This document shows, piece by piece, positions 30,538-42,143 of a stretch of 64,000 bases of DNA. Origin of the DNA: Incurvaria masculella (taxonomy: Eukaryota; Arthropoda; Insecta; Lepidoptera; Incurvariidae); contig OX335654.1 in NCBI GenBank assembly GCA_946894095.1, positions 18,609,687 through 18,673,686 on the forward strand, read 5' to 3'. A program made the position numbers and the translations under genes. The stretch's first letter is position 1. Every line of letters starts with the position of its first letter. The notes beneath the pieces are model-generated. The model made no database searches and was not told the DNA's origin. It saw only the letters and a program-made list of their open reading frames with translations.

Positions 30538-30922
30538 TTTTATTTTTTTATGTGACTGGACATGGATGGCTAATACCACAAGTTCTGTCATGGTATTAGC
30601 CCAACACACCACATGGGAACTAGGTGCCATGCCAGGACCTTCCTTATATTGCACGGCTACATTGAACTGGATGGAAAACACGGACAAATTTCATTGCCGC
30701 TTCGACCATCGTTCATCCAATGCGATGGTACCAACCCGGCGGGATAAACCCTACCACCTAGTAAGTAAGGAAGGGGACCTACAGCTTAACGTGGAATCCG
30801 AACCACGGCCAGCCTCTCTCAACGGTCGAATGGTCACCCATCCAAGACCAGACCGGACCCAGCGTTGCTTAACTTCGGAGAGCGATCGCCGAAGTGTCGC
30901 GCCACTGGGCCACCGAGGCTGA
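30538..30922 (-). mobile_element. SINE-A copy with 5S rRNA-derived head, full length
   Basis: Minus-strand counterpart of the copy at 234. From its 5' end (right): GTCAGCCTCGGTGGCCCAG, CGATCGCTCTCCGAAGTTAA, GCAACGCTGGGTCCGGTCTG, GTCTTGGATGGGTGACCATT, then the SINE-A body and TGGTATTAGCCATCCATGTC with an A-tail at the left. This is the best-preserved 5S-headed copy. Confidence 0.9.
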
Positions 30923-30992
30923 CAATTGTGATATCAGCGCTTAACTGCTTAGACACCATGATCTATCTTTAGAAAAGTGGCTTACTAACCTG

Positions 30993-31221
30993 CAGGTCTA
31001 TTCCTGGCATTCAGTAATCAGGAATCAGGAATCCTGAGTCTAGAAAACCGCTTTTGTAGCGGTTTTCAGAGCGATTTTCTTGACGAAAATATTCCGGAGC
31101 TTAGTTTTTTTAATCAATCAAGGTTTTCCGTAGAGAAACTCGCTTTGAAAATCGCTATAAAAGCGGTTTTCTAGACTCAGGATTCCTGATTCCTGATTAC
31201 TGAATGCCAGGAATAGACCTG
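30993..31221. mobile_element. Near-perfect 229-bp hairpin MITE
   Basis: Arms of about 85 bp are almost identical inverted: CAGGTCTATTCCTGGCATTC, AGTAATCAGGAATCAGGAAT, CCTGAGTCTAGAAAACCGCT. The loop is about 55 bp around TTTTTTTAATCAATCAAGG. A transcript would fold into one long hairpin. I see no clear target duplication. Confidence 0.9.
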
Positions 31222-31395
31222 CCGTAGGCTGTTTACAAATCAGCTGCCAACTAGGTAAGAAACTTCGTCCAAACCCTATCTATACCATTCCAAATCTATT
31301 TACTGGCCGGCGCCCATTGGACTATAGCAGTACAGAATATCTTTATAGTAATTATAATATAATATGTACCATATACCAGTGTAGTAAGGCAGTTG

Positions 31396-31763
31396 TCAGC
31401 CGCGGTAGCCCAGTGGCGCGACACCTTGCGATTCGATAAGCTTAGTACCTAAGTACCTCTGAGCGCGGTTGGGTTCAGGGTAGGTGACCAATTTTAACCG
31501 TTGAGGCCGTGGTTCGGATTCCACGTAAAACTGTAGGTCCCCTTCCTTACCTACTGGGTGGTAGGGTTAATCCTCCCCGGTTTGATACCATCGCATTGAA
31601 TGAACGATTGTCGAAGCGGCAAATTGTCCGTGTTTTCCGACCAATTCAATGTGGTCGATCAATATAAGGAAGGTCCTGGCATGGCACCTAGTTCCCATGT
31701 GGTGTGTAAGGCTAATATCAGACGGTCAGTTTGGTATTAACCATCCATGACCAGTTACAAAAA
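31396..31763 (+). mobile_element. SINE-A copy with variant 5S-like head
   Basis: Head GTCAGCCGCGGTAGCCCAG, then a divergent middle (TTGCGATTCGATAAGC, CTCTGAGCGCGGTTGGGTTC) and GGGTAGGTGACC, a decayed 5S box C. The body is standard. The A-tail is fused to a CCGGCCAAG element. The same head type occurs inverted at about 38020 and 49220. Confidence 0.85.
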
Positions 31764-32072
31764 CCGGCCAAGTGCGAGTCGGACTCGCACACGAATGGTT
31801 CCGTACCATCGAACAAGATTTAACACAAAAAAATCACGTTTTTTGTATTAAATCTTGTTGATAATTACCTATTTGTTGTTATAGCGGCAAAATAAATACA
31901 CACTCTGTGAAAATTTCAGCTGCCTACCTATTACGGTTCATGAGATACAGCCCTGTGACAGACGGACGGACGGACGGATGGATGGACGGACGGACGCACG
32001 GACGGACGGACGGACAGCGGAGGCTTAGTAATATGGTTCCGTTTTCACCCTTTGGGTACGGAACTCTAAAAA
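31764..32072 (+). mobile_element. CCGGCCAAG element in a SINE A-tail
   Basis: CCGGCCAAGTGCGAGTCGG directly follows GTTACAAAAA of the SINE. The microsatellite (about 31959-32018) mixes GGAC, GGAT and GCAC units. The 3' hairpin ends GGAACTCTAAAAA. Confidence 0.95.
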
Positions 32073-32408
32073 GTTGCAAGTGGAAGCGTTTTACCGCCAA
32101 CACCGAGAATGTTACGCTTTTAAAAACGCAATATTTAGTTTTCTGTTCGGAAATACGTAAGAATATTTAGATTTTTGTCTTCACGAGCATTCATTGAATG
32201 ATCATTCATGAACATCGCCCGCGTAGTATGCGCAACCAGAAGATAACGGCCGGCCTTGCCTTTTGAACTCACTATACTTATCTATCTGCAAACTACGTAC
32301 TCATTATGTAAATTTGTATGCAACCACCAATAAATGATCTTGCGCAGGCTTATTTCTATAATAATCTAGGAGTGGGTTGAACCATGCCACGGGCTGATTC
32401 ATAGCCTA

Positions 32409-32523
32409 GTGACCCGGGGGTCTATTCTTAGAATTCCGTGCTTTGACAGCGGTTGTCAACGCGGATTTTTCGACGGATGCTTCCTGATTCCTGAGCTCGG
32501 AATTTCAAGAATAGATCCCCTGA
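32409..32523. mobile_element. Short inverted-repeat element
   Basis: GGGGGTCTATTCTTAGAATTC and GAATTTCAAGAATAGATCCCC are inverted around a core of about 65 bp. TCTATTC..GAATAGA termini recall the hairpin MITE at 30993 but the arms differ. Confidence 0.6.
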
Positions 32524-32649
32524 TCATGACGCCGAGGCCCTATTGCAGACAGAGATATAAAGAATACAATTATTTCTAAATATAATTGTATTATACCTTT
32601 TTACAACTGGGATTGATAAACTAGCAGTTTGATGTTTTAATGGTTGGAT

Positions 32650-32925
32650 AACGATTTCAGTGTCTTTTTTATGTTAAGGCCAATACCTCTTAAACTGCCT
32701 GACTACCCCCATGGGCTTTCCAACCTTCTTCATAGCGTGTTTAAAGGACCCCAGGTTGTACTTTGGGGGGAAATACCTCGGTAGAGCTTTGATTTTGAGA
32801 GGACAGTCGTCTGCTGCGTACGAACGTGGCGGATGCCTCCTTGACAACGGGTTGAATGATTAGCTCGAAACGTCGGAGAATGTCTCTTCCTGCTACGCGA
32901 AAATATTTCAAACATGTCGTCTATG
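32650..32925 (-). pseudogene. LINE-like coding relics
   Basis: Minus-strand translation of 32680-32800 gives a short frame with LPRYFPPKYNLGSFKHAMKK. The adjacent 32805-32925 is relic M inverted (CATTCTCCGACGTTTCGAGC read on minus, then GGAGGCATCCGCCACGTTCG). Related sequence lies at 44840-45000. Family assignment is uncertain. Confidence 0.45.
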
Positions 32926-33305
32926 TTTTTTAAATTTTACCAAAGTTTTTTATTTACAGGAATATTACATGAAACATTTGATGCAAAATCAAACTGCTTT
33001 TAACTCAGTTATTTACGAAAAAGAATTTATAAATGAAAAAATGGAGACTAACTACTAGGATTTAAAAATAAATCCAGGGAATAGACAATTAAATTGGACA
33101 TGTTTTGATGTACAAAACCGGTTTCTTCTTGGGGTAGCTGTGCGACATCTTTGTAGGTAAATAATGAGCGTTTCGAATTTGAGAATGTATACTCTTAAAG
33201 TTCTTTTGAACGACGAGAAAATGACTGTTTCGGGTTTTCCCGTACACTCGCGCGCTGCAACGATGTTTTCAACGGACCTCGCGTTTCGGTGACGCACGGC
33301 TGTTG

Positions 33306-34310
33306 GTTAAGATGATAACGAGCTGATCGAGTTACATGCAATGGCTCGTACCTGTTTGCTCAGTCAAATGAAGAAATATTTTTCTAAAATTTTGCACACA
33401 AAAAAACCAACTGTTTTTTTGATAACTAAACTTATATTCATGATATACACCCTTAAACACATTGGTACAAATCTTTTGAGGCTTCTATCATGGGTATATT
33501 ACGGTTAAGGTAGCCCAACCCGCTCAACTCCCCATACAAACGAGGAAAGAAGATCACGCCCATATTTCTGATCTGAGATCCCAAATTTTGCTCAAAAGAG
33601 CTTTATTTGATCGAACTAGATGTCTGATGACCGTTGGCATTGTAAAAATGTGTTTGGTTTCTAAGTTATAAGGTCCGAAAGTTCGAATTTTTCGCGCGTT
33701 CTATACAATAAATTTGGTCGTTTATTACGCAATGACAAAGTAAGAAAATCTTAAAAAGATTAGTCATCAGACATAGCTTATTTAATCAAGATTTATAACC
33801 TATTTAGTTTTTGTTAAATTTTTGATTACAGCGGTCGTGGTTTACTTTTAGCTATAAGTCGTTTTAAAATCAACATTTTCGTAAATCATACACTATGCAC
33901 ATTATCTTTTTTATGGACACCTTTTATTTTATTTGATTTCTGCACATATACTCATGTTGAGTGCACTAATTAAGAAAAAAAAATGTATTTTTTTGCATTA
34001 ATTTTAATATTTTTTTATGCAAAGGTTTTTTTTCTTACCATATACTCGAAATTAGTGCACTCGACATGGGTATATCTTCGAAATTTGATTTACCTTCGAG
34101 AAAAAAACATTTCGGACTTTAACCAACATCGGGCTTTAACCGCAACATATATAACATAAGTCATCAAATAATCAAAACGTACGAACGTAGCTCTCAGTTG
34201 CTTTAGTTAATTTGAAAATTTTCAGAAATTTCTTTCTAAATTTAACTGAGAAAACAGGCACGAGCTAATGTATCGAGCTCGATCACCTCGTTGTACTCTT
34301 AATTATTTGC
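33306..34310. mobile_element. GAGCTACGT inverted-repeat element H, about 1 kb, with nested MITE
   Basis: Left end GAGCTGATCGAGTTACATGC, AATGGCTCGTACCTGTTTGC, TCAGTCAAATGAAG and right end TTAACTGAGAAAACAGGCAC, GAGCTAATGTATCGAGCTCG, ATCACCTCGTT are inverted over about 100 bp. The interior includes GTGCACTCGACATGGGTATA. A TTAA-MITE fragment enters at ACGGTTAAG, and the sequence expected on its right side (TTAAAGCCCG) is not recovered there. Confidence 0.65.
33505..33925. mobile_element. TTAA-MITE, left part, nested
   Basis: TTAA 33505-33508, GGTAGCCCAACCCGCTCAAC, CGAACTAGATGTCTGATGAC, ATAGCTTATTTAATCAAGAT and CATACACTATGCACATTATC. The terminus carrying CAGGCTCCGTGATGAGG is missing. Confidence 0.8.
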
Positions 34311-34752
34311 CGAACCGCTTGACTCGAATTTGGTCATCAAGCGTGGCATAGTCGAATCGCCAGGACTATTGTGGCGTGGATAAAAATCACGTAATGCGCG
34401 GAACTTTTCTCGAGCGGAGCAGCGTTGTGATCATAATACTTGATAATTTCCACATTTTGTGCTTCCATAGTGATAAGTCATAAAATTCTGAACAAACAAA
34501 TCATAAAAAACAACGCGACAAATGCTGCTTTAAAAAAAGGCTTTCATATCTTTTCAAATATTTTTTTTTCTTCTAATTATTATTTTGATTTGATTTTTTT
34601 TGTTATTCATGCTGTTTTATTGCATCCGGTTGTTTATTTACGAATTTAAGTTATATATAATTCATTTATATAATTAACCAAACGGTTTTTCAATTTTCGG
34701 TGACATCCTGAGACAGTTTGTTCTATAATTCAACCACTCTATTCGTCAATAT

Positions 34753-34998
34753 CAGGATTTCTTAACCTTTTTGTAGTCATGGACCCCTGGCGTAATCGAA
34801 CTCACAGGAAGGGAAAGAAAACCAGTAATTTTGAAAAAAAAAAAACTTTATTACCACAGAAAAAAGTAAAGATACGTAATTTTTTGTATTAGATCTCGCG
34901 TAGTATTTATTGTCCTCATATCTAACAAGGACCCTCAGCACGCATGCGACGGACCCCCAGCACTGACGGGTCCATGGACCCCAGATTAAGAATCCCTG
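34753..34998. mobile_element. hAT-type MITE, 246 bp
   Basis: TIRs CAGGATTTCTTAACC... and, from the right, CAGGGATTCTTAATCTGGG, with GTCCATGGACCCC near the right end and CATGGACCCC near the left. Flanks are GTCAATAT (34745-34752) and GTCTATAT (34999-35006), a 7-of-8 duplication. No coding sequence. Confidence 0.85.
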
Positions 34999-35006
34999 GT
35001 CTATAT

Positions 35007-36814
35007 TATGAACTGTCGTCGAACATTTGTACACCGTTGATGGTAGGATTGCAAAAATGCGGGTGACTGGGCCCGAAGACGAATACGGTAGTAATTGCTT
35101 TTAAAGCCTTTAAAACGATGGTTCCTTTGCATTTTACCAGCAATTACGATTTTGCTATGACCATCATATGAGGGACATCATTTCGACCTGTGAGGCCCAA
35201 AGTTGGGGTCCTATTAACCTTGTAGGTTAGCGAGGAGGTAATTAACAAAAAAAATACTAGAAGCTCATTCCTAGGTGGTTTAAGAAGAAAAACACCATTC
35301 CTTTAAGAAGTAGGTCGCCTATGTATGTATGCTTGTTGTATGTACTGACGTCGATAGCCCGTCAGTTGGCTTACAAATAAATGTTCTTTTATCATTCTGT
35401 TCTTTGACCCTTGTAAAATGTATGTCGATAACAAGTATCTTATCATGGCGTGGTTATACTCGTGATCAACCATCCCGTTGCTTTAAAACTATTAGGGTTC
35501 CGTTACTTTGGTACTGTTTAAACTTCGTCTGTCCGCCATCGTCCGTCTGCATGTCAGATTTGTACGCCAGACATGTGACGCCATCACTTAGGTAATTCTT
35601 AATGCTAATTAATTATTTATTATGAATGACCCATAATTACTGTAAGTGCTTGTAAATATTAATTTGAGTTTCATCCCGTTCTATGGATGAAACGGACATA
35701 TTTTCGGTCATAGTTAGACCAAAAATTGCTTCTTTACAAGGCGCAGATAAGTTCTCGCATGGAGTATTGTTCGCATTTGTGGGACGGCTCAGCTCAGCAC
35801 CTGCTTGGCTCCCTGGACTGAAGCGTCTGTTGCGTATCGTCGACGACCCCAAGATATCTTGGAATTTAGAGACCCTCCAACTCCGAAGGGATGTAGATAG
35901 TAGGACTTATTAAAATCACTTTCCATTGATAAGATTATCCACTGTTCTGCACATTAAACTTGGCCGAATAGTTTTTAAACGCATACGCAGAGCACACGGG
36001 CATTTGACACAGGAGCTAAAATTTGGTTTCGTGCGTGCGGCCGACGGCAGACTAGCGAGCCAGGCGTGCAAATCTTGCGAGTACTATCAGGATTTGTGTG
36101 ACACTGCCGCTTTTAACGTTCTTGGGTCTCTCTCTGTGTTCTACTGTCTTTATTATGGAGAACGCTCGCCGGAACTGCATAACGCTGTCCCTTCGTCCTC
36201 TCTCTACCATTACACAACGCGAAACAGGCAGGAAATGCACCCCTTCACTGTCCACATTCCAAAAATCAGAATCAACCGATCCTCACATGCAATGCACATG
36301 CTGGGATTCGAATCCTGTGTCGAAACAAGCGAACACTACAGTACTTTTAGTATGTTAGTTATGTTAGCCGCGTAAGCATGATGCCATCTCAATAGCAACC
36401 GAAGCGTGCAATTAGCCATGCATTTGACGCGACCTCACTGGCGCCAGTGCGTTCCGTGCGGACCTGGAATTATCGCACAACCGCCTATTATTCGCGGCGC
36501 GTGGACACGATGCGTGCCAGTTGGCGGAGTGGCGAGTTGATGGGATCTCTATCGGAAGCCCAATTCTCGGAATTCCGATTTGATGAATCCGGAGTGTTCT
36601 CAGGAGAGAAATTCTCTTTTGTACTTTCTTTGACTTTGTACTAATCACAAACAAACACAGTAAGCATCACAAACACACCCTCTCACATTCTCACTCATAT
36701 ACATTATACACGTATAAGATCGCATCATAATTATACTCACATCGGCATGTTCGGTATTCCATATGTCCATCGCCAATGAGGTCATTGGCAATGTAAGGAT
36801 AATTCAGATATTTA
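35007..36814. other. Long stretch without a supported gene
   Basis: Holds a degenerate CCGGCCAAG-type fragment near 35490-35560 (TTAGGGTTCCGTTACTTTGG, CTGTCCGCCATCGTCCGTC). Moderately long open frames cover 35683-36375, including a 149-codon one from 35926, with Cys/His scattered but no family I recognise. GGGATTCGAATCC at 36303 looks like a tRNA T-arm without the rest. Simple CACACA-type DNA lies near 36650-36700. Confidence 0.35.
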
Positions 36815-36910
36815 ATAACAATAATAACATTCTTTATTGTACACCTTTTAACAATGTTTACAATAGGCGGGCTTAATGCCATGGGCATTCTCTACCCACA
36901 AACCTTTGAG
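36815..36910 (-). mobile_element. LINE 3' UTR fragment
   Basis: ACATTCTTTATTGTACACCT, TTAACAATGTTTACAATAGG, CGGGCTTAATGCCATGGGCA, TTCTCTACCCACAAACCTTT: inverted copy of a LINE 3' end (GGTAGAGAATGCC..GGCATTAAG..), known to me as common in Lepidoptera. An ATAATAACAATAA-type tail flanks it at the left. Confidence 0.6.
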
Positions 36911-37542
36911 ATGTAGAGAGAGGTACATGGCGGCAGACAGAAAGAATTTAGAGCATTTTAAATATAAAACATAAATGACTGTTATCTATTTTTTATCTAA
37001 AATATAAACATACATATAAATATTTACATACATATTAATACTATTTGATATGGCTCTAGCGACGCATCTAAGAAAATGATTTTTTTCAAACAAAAATTCA
37101 ACGCCACTGCAGAATCGCATATCCATTGGTAAATGCACCAGAATAGGTCGGAAGTTATTTACTAATTCAGTGAGGATTCAGGAGTGTGTATTCCGTATGT
37201 AATCTAATTAGCGCAAGAATTGGCCTGCTTAAACGTGTGACGTTCGTGCGAATTACATTGTTGTGTATCGTCGTCGCTCGAGCCATATAGGTCGTATGTG
37301 TCTTTTGGTTTTGATAAATTTTTGATTGATGTGTTTAGAACGCTCAGTTACACATCGTGTTGAACTGAATATTGGCTAATTAACCGCGAAAATAGATAGA
37401 GAATCCTAGCTATCCATATTAACTAGGTATAGAACGGAACAAGCTACAAGGAATGTAATATGTTTGTATAATCGACCGTGAAGCAAGAACACATTAATTG
37501 AAGAAAGAGCCCAGTAAGAAATACTTTACGAATATACTGCAA
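36911..37542. other. No feature recognised
   Basis: AT-rich DNA. AATCGACCGTGAAGC..ACACATTAATTGAAG at 37470-37505 recurs at 42990-43035 and 56915-56945, so it is part of an uncharacterised repeat. Confidence 0.35.
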
Positions 37543-37606
37543 GGCTGGACCCGAACCAGCAAAACATACCATTCGCGGGTATTGCGTCTACCAATTTCGC
37601 CACCGG
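37543..37606 (-). other. tRNA-like sequence, tRNA-Leu-type D-arm and intact T-arm
   Basis: Minus strand: GGTGGCGAAATTGGTAGACG fits a box A/D-arm of the tRNA-Leu kind. ATACC..GGTAT can form an anticodon stem around CGCGAAT, and GCTGG TTCGGGT CCAGC is a perfect 5-bp/7-nt T-arm. The 5' and 3' acceptor strands do not pair, and loop position 33 is not T, so this is a tRNA relic or SINE head rather than a functional tRNA. The adjacent shared repeat (ACACATTAATT) favours a SINE. Confidence 0.5.
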
Positions 37607-37939
37607 CTGTGTACCCATAATTTGGAATTCTCCTACAGTCGCTCTTCCCGTAATGAATGCCTCCTACTAACACAGTGTTTAAGATTATACCTACATACAT
37701 TTATTTAACGCTTCTTCTGCGTTGCGGACATTGACTGCAAAGATTGAACATTCAAACATCAATGAATGTGTCCTCGCTACATGGTCGATTATACATACAT
37801 ACATATCACATTCCTTGGAATAAGCGACGTACCTGCTTAGTACGAAAAAGCATATTTACGGAATAAGCTACTGTTTGCTTAACTTGTTCCATGACCTCAG
37901 TGATCGCTAATCTTGATTTCCTTTTTCATGTTACTAGAC

Positions 37940-38222
37940 TTTTATTTTATGTAACTGGACATGGATGGCTAAATACCTAGTAACCTACAGTTTTGCGTGG
38001 AATCCGAACGGTTGAAAATGGTCACCCATCCAGAATCTAACCGCGCTCAGAGGTCCTTCACCAAGCTAACCTCATGGAAAACTGGATGCAATGCCAGGAT
38101 CTTCCTTATATTGCATGGCTACATTGAACTGAAGGGAAAACACGGATAATTTTAATTGCCGCTTCGACCATCGTTTAAATAAGCGATGGTGCCAATACGA
38201 GCGGGATCAACCCTGAAGTTAT
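37940..38222 (-). mobile_element. SINE-A copy, internally rearranged, 5S-variant head
   Basis: The inverted tail (TGTAACTGGACATGGATGGC) is joined early to head sequence (TGCGTGGAATCCGAACGG, GGTCACCCATCCAGAATCTA, CCGCGCTCAGAGG), then body sequence resumes (ACATTGAACTGAAGGGAAAA, CGCTTCGACCATCGTT). This order requires a deletion or one SINE inserted in another. Confidence 0.75.
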
Positions 38223-38583
38223 TAAGAGAGAACCACGTATGACGATTCCCTCAGTCGGCTCTTAGGACACGCACGGGAAGAAATGCAGTGGGCCCAATTG
38301 TATATGTTTACGTGTCGGAACCCACATAGCACGTTCCTTTGTCGCCTTCTATTGGTTATGGTTTGTGGTGAACCGTGCTGAATAAAAAAATACCGTGTCT
38401 TGTATTTAAATCACTGAATTTAATTAAGAATGTAACATTTAATTGGACATAACAATATTCCCTGATTGCGCAATAATTTGAAATTTCAGCTGAATAACAT
38501 AATATTGCGTAAGTGTGGGAAGGGACTCGCCGATCAATGTAAGTATTCTTATTATATCAATGTTTAGTGTCACAAACATAATA

Positions 38584-39864
38584 GGTCGGGGAAAAAGTCT
38601 TTTCGCATTATAGTATGTATGAACTTGTAATAAAATCTCTTTGGCTATACTATTTGTTTCTGGCTGGTTTTGGTATCATTGAAAGTTTAAATTTTAAAGA
38701 ACATAATTCCAAATTCAAATTAGGAAAATGTGTGATTCTCATTTGTTTTTCGTACTGTCAAAATGAGTGAATCTAATGAAGAAATTCGATACATTTTAAA
38801 ATTTTACTACAAAAAAGGTAAAAATGCAACGCAAGCCACGAAAAAAATTTGCGATGTTTATGGACCTAGTGCAGTGTCTGTGAGAGTAGCACAAATTTGG
38901 TTAAAGCGTTTTCAAATTTTGATGTCAAAGATGCACGTCGCTCTGGTCGCCCTATTACGGATAAAATGGATGCCATTTTTGAAAAAGTGGAGCAAGATCG
39001 GCATATCAGTAGTTACGACGTAGCTGAAGAACTAGGAATTGACCACAAAACAGTTTTGGCGCATTTGAAAAAAACTGGGTACACAAAAAAGCTCGATATT
39101 TGGGTACCTCACGAGCTCACTGAAAGAAACCTAATGAACCGTGTACTCATTACCCACCCACCTATTCTTTATTACGACGTAATGAAACCGAACCATTTTT
39201 TAAAGAAGCTGATAACTGGTGATGAAAAGTGGATCACGTACGACAAGAACGTGCGAAAAAGGTCGTGGTCAAAGGCCGGTCAAGCTTCACAGACTGTGGC
39301 GAAACCCGGGTTAACTCGCAACAAGGTGATGCTGTGTGTGTGGTGGGATTGGAAGGGCATTATTCATTATGAGCTGTTACCACCAGGCAGGACCATCGAT
39401 TCTGAACTCTACTGCGAACAACTGATGAGATTAAAGCAAGAAGTTGAGAGAAAGCGGCCGGAATTAATCAACAGAAGGGGTGTGGTTTTTCATCATGATA
39501 ACGCTAGACCTCACACATCTTTAGCCACTCAGCAAAAACTAAGAGAGTTTGGCTGGGAGGTGTTAATGCATCCGCCGTATAGTCCTGACCTTGCACCTTC
39601 AGATTTCCACCTGTTTAGGTCTCTTCAGAATTCTTTAGGCAGTGTCAGGTTAACATCACGAGAGGACTGCCAAAACCACTTGTCGCGGTATATTGATCAG
39701 AAGTCCCAATATTTCTATAGCAATGGGATCATGTCCCTACCTACAAGATGGCAAAAAGTTATCGAACAAAATGGTACCTACATACTTTAGTTAAATGTAA
39801 ATAAACCATATTAAAAAATGTTTTGAATTTTCTTAAAAAATGCGAAGAAACTTTTTCCCCAACC
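38584..39864 (+). mobile_element. mariner (DD34D) copy 2, full length
   Basis: 1,281 bp with TIRs GGTCGGGGAAAAAGTCTTTT and AAACTTTTTCCCCAACC next to TA on each side. Almost identical in sequence to copies 1 and 3, including the untranslated ends, which points to recent spread. Confidence 0.97.
38763..39790 (+). pseudogene. mariner transposase, frameshifted
   Basis: The start ATG is shared with copies 1 and 3. A 7-bp deletion near 38913 (the TCCGGAA of copy 1 is lost) shifts the frame just after the second helix-turn-helix; a long frame resumes at 38897 and runs to the stop. A second lesion near 39150-39200 (net +8, then +1) scrambles about 18 residues before FLKKLITGDEKW. The catalytic triad is readable: the D of GDEKW, the D of HHDNARPH and the D of LAPSDFH, the last two separated by 34 residues. 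Nuclear mariner transposase of the cecropia/Hsmar1 type; inactive as it stands. Confidence 0.93.
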
Positions 39865-39973
39865 TAATATTTTTTCTTTGGGACACACAAACGTACAAAT
39901 GACCCAAAATACGCATAAACCAGCAAATTTACCGCAACAACAACGTACAGCATGTTGAATAAATGCATTTATT

Positions 39974-40207
39974 AACGAATGTGAGCTGTTCCACGGTTTG
40001 GCATTCGTGTAAAACTGTAGTTCCCCTTCCCCAAATAGGTGGTAGGTTAGGTTAAGGTTGGTGACACTAGATTGGATGAAGCGGCAATGAAAAATTGTCC
40101 GTGTTTTCCATCCAGTTCAATTGAGCCTTGTTCATAAAGGGAAGGTTCTGGCATGGCACCTCATCCCTTTGGGGATGGGGCGATTTCATTCTTACATAAA
40201 AAAATAA
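39974..40207 (+). mobile_element. SINE-A copy, head missing
   Basis: GAATGTGAGCTGTTCCACGG, GTAAAACTGTAG, AATTGTCCGTGTTTTCCATC, GGCATGGCACCTCATCCC and an A-tail; the GGGCTAATA..GGTATTAGCC part of the tail is deleted. Confidence 0.8.
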
Positions 40208-40400
40208 TTACATAACATTATGTTCCAATGTATGGTTGCGCCATCATTTTAAATTTCAGCTTATAACATAATATTGCATAACCCTAAGTGGTTCGCCGAT
40301 GGACGGATTCTTGTTGCTGCAACGTGACTTTTAAATAAAGAAATACACACAAATCAGCAACGTTTCTACGTATGGCAATAATCCTACAGTAATAATCCTT

Positions 40401-40814
40401 GAGCGTCTCGTAGCCTAGTGGCGCGGGGACTGTCCTAGCGTACCAGAGGTCTGGGTTCAATTCCTCGCTCCGACGTGCACCACTTTCTTTCTCTTTCTGA
40501 GTTCTATAAGCGCATTTCGTCACGAATGCGAGCTGCTCCATGGTTGCGAATCCATGTAAAACTGTAGGCTCCCTTCCCCTACTAGGTGGTGGGTTTTAAG
40601 CCCGCCCGGGTTGGTACCATGCCATTGGATGAAAAGATGGTCGAAGCGGCAATGGAAAATTGTCCGTGTTTTCCATCCAGTTCAATGTAGCCGTGCTCAT
40701 GAAGGGAAAGTCCTGGAATGGCACCTAATTCCTTCGGGAATGTGGTGTATTGGGCTAATATCATAACGGCAGTGGTGTGGTATTAGCCATTCATGTCAGG
40801 TTGCATAAAAAAAA
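40401..40814 (+). mobile_element. SINE-A copy with tRNA head, full length
   Basis: Reference copy for the tRNA-headed form. RNA polymerase III box A TAGCCTAGTGG (40411-40421) and box B GGTTCAATTCC (40454-40464) are spaced as in a tRNA. Next come TCTTTCTCTTTCTGAGTTC, TTCGTCACGAATGCGAGCTG, the body with GGTACCATGCCATTGGATGA, the tail GTGGTATTAGCC..CATGTCAGGTTGCAT and an A-run. Length about 414 bp. Confidence 0.92.
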
Positions 40815-42143
40815 CTTAATCTTTCTTCTTTTTCCAAAGACGACGACTGAAAAACATTTTCGGTTTCACAATTTGCACCATCCGATTACAAGTGCATGCA
40901 GTGGACTTGGTAGGAATTTGTTTGCTTAGTGTGATTCTGCAAAAAACATGAATGTCAAGTTCAATAGCCTAGAGGTGTATACTTGTGCACCGCAGAAGCG
41001 CTGAAGTGACATTGTGCAATAGGTTGAAATGCATACTGCGTCGCGGCCCGGCGGCTGTTGGTTGGCTGGCGTGACCGCGCGTGTAGGCGGTTGCCGACTC
41101 ACAGGGGGCGTCTTGTTGCACAAATGGCGCAATAGCCTTCACCAAAACAAAATCATCAAAACATTAACTAGTCTTTTTAGGGTCCCGCTCCTCAGACGGA
41201 AACATTCAACCCTTATGGGATCACTTCGCTGCCCCTCTGTATATATGGTCCCTTAAACGAATAAATAAATGCGACCAAAAAAATAGGGCATTTATGCCTC
41301 ACATTTTGACAATCACTAGATAATACATCAAAACCTATAGTTTACCTATTGGTCAAGAATCACGATATGTTTGTGTCTGTATTTCTTCCAATAAACAAAA
41401 AAAAAGAATCAAGGTCTCTCAGCACAAGCAAGGGAAATATCCTTAATTTGTTATTGAATAAAAAAAAATTTTGTAATGAACGATGTTTATATATATCAAA
41501 GAACGCGAGTCGTACTGTCTCTCGTCCGGATTTAATTTTTTTTAATTTTTCTATTTTGTGAAAAAACTATACTAAAACACGTTCTCTTGTCCATCATGGA
41601 AATAATATGTTGGACCTCAGTCACTAGCTTTTTATATAATTCCATAATCTTGACAACGTGTGAACAATAAATGACAGAGGCTTAGTTTATGGTCCGATTA
41701 AGTACCGTGTGATTGCGCAATTCGCAAAAACCTGATTTTATCGAAACACTTTATGAATGACCTTGAAATCCGTTAAATACTTAGGTTAAGCTAGGTCTGT
41801 AAGCATAAGAAATGTACACTCCCCAAACAAACGTTTTATAATCGTTATATTAATGATCGTTTGAAAACCTCTATACAAAGTTTAGCATGCACAAGTAAAA
41901 TATATTCCGGGCCAAAACACAAAGAAAATAAAATTTGGATAATGATTTTCGTGTTGCTGTTGGCACTTGTTTTTTTTTAATGCAAACACAGATATTCGTT
42001 GTCGCCATTAGATACGAAATCAACCAACTTGGAATAGTTTTTCTAAACTGGCTAATGTTAAAATATGACAATCCGAACAAACAATACAATACAAAAGTGG
42101 TTTTCAAATTATACGGAAACTTGCCACTCGCTGCCCTTAGTGC
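40815..42143. other. No gene recognised
   Basis: Contains a decayed CCGGCCAAG-like stretch at about 41172-41250 (TTTTTAGGGTCCCGCTCCTC, CTTCGCTGCCCCTCTGT) and AT-rich DNA with short frames. GCCCGGCGGCTGTTGGTTGG near 41045 is a small GC-rich island. Confidence 0.35.

Noticed and set aside
36295..36320. tRNA gene suggested by GGGATTCGAATCC
   Set aside because: Only a T-arm-like palindrome is present; no D-arm, anticodon arm or acceptor stem could be folded around it.
35926..36375. 149-codon open frame on the + strand
   Set aside because: Several overlapping frames are open on both strands here, and none shows a family signature. The region lacks the GC-rich third positions seen in the TRIT1 exon.
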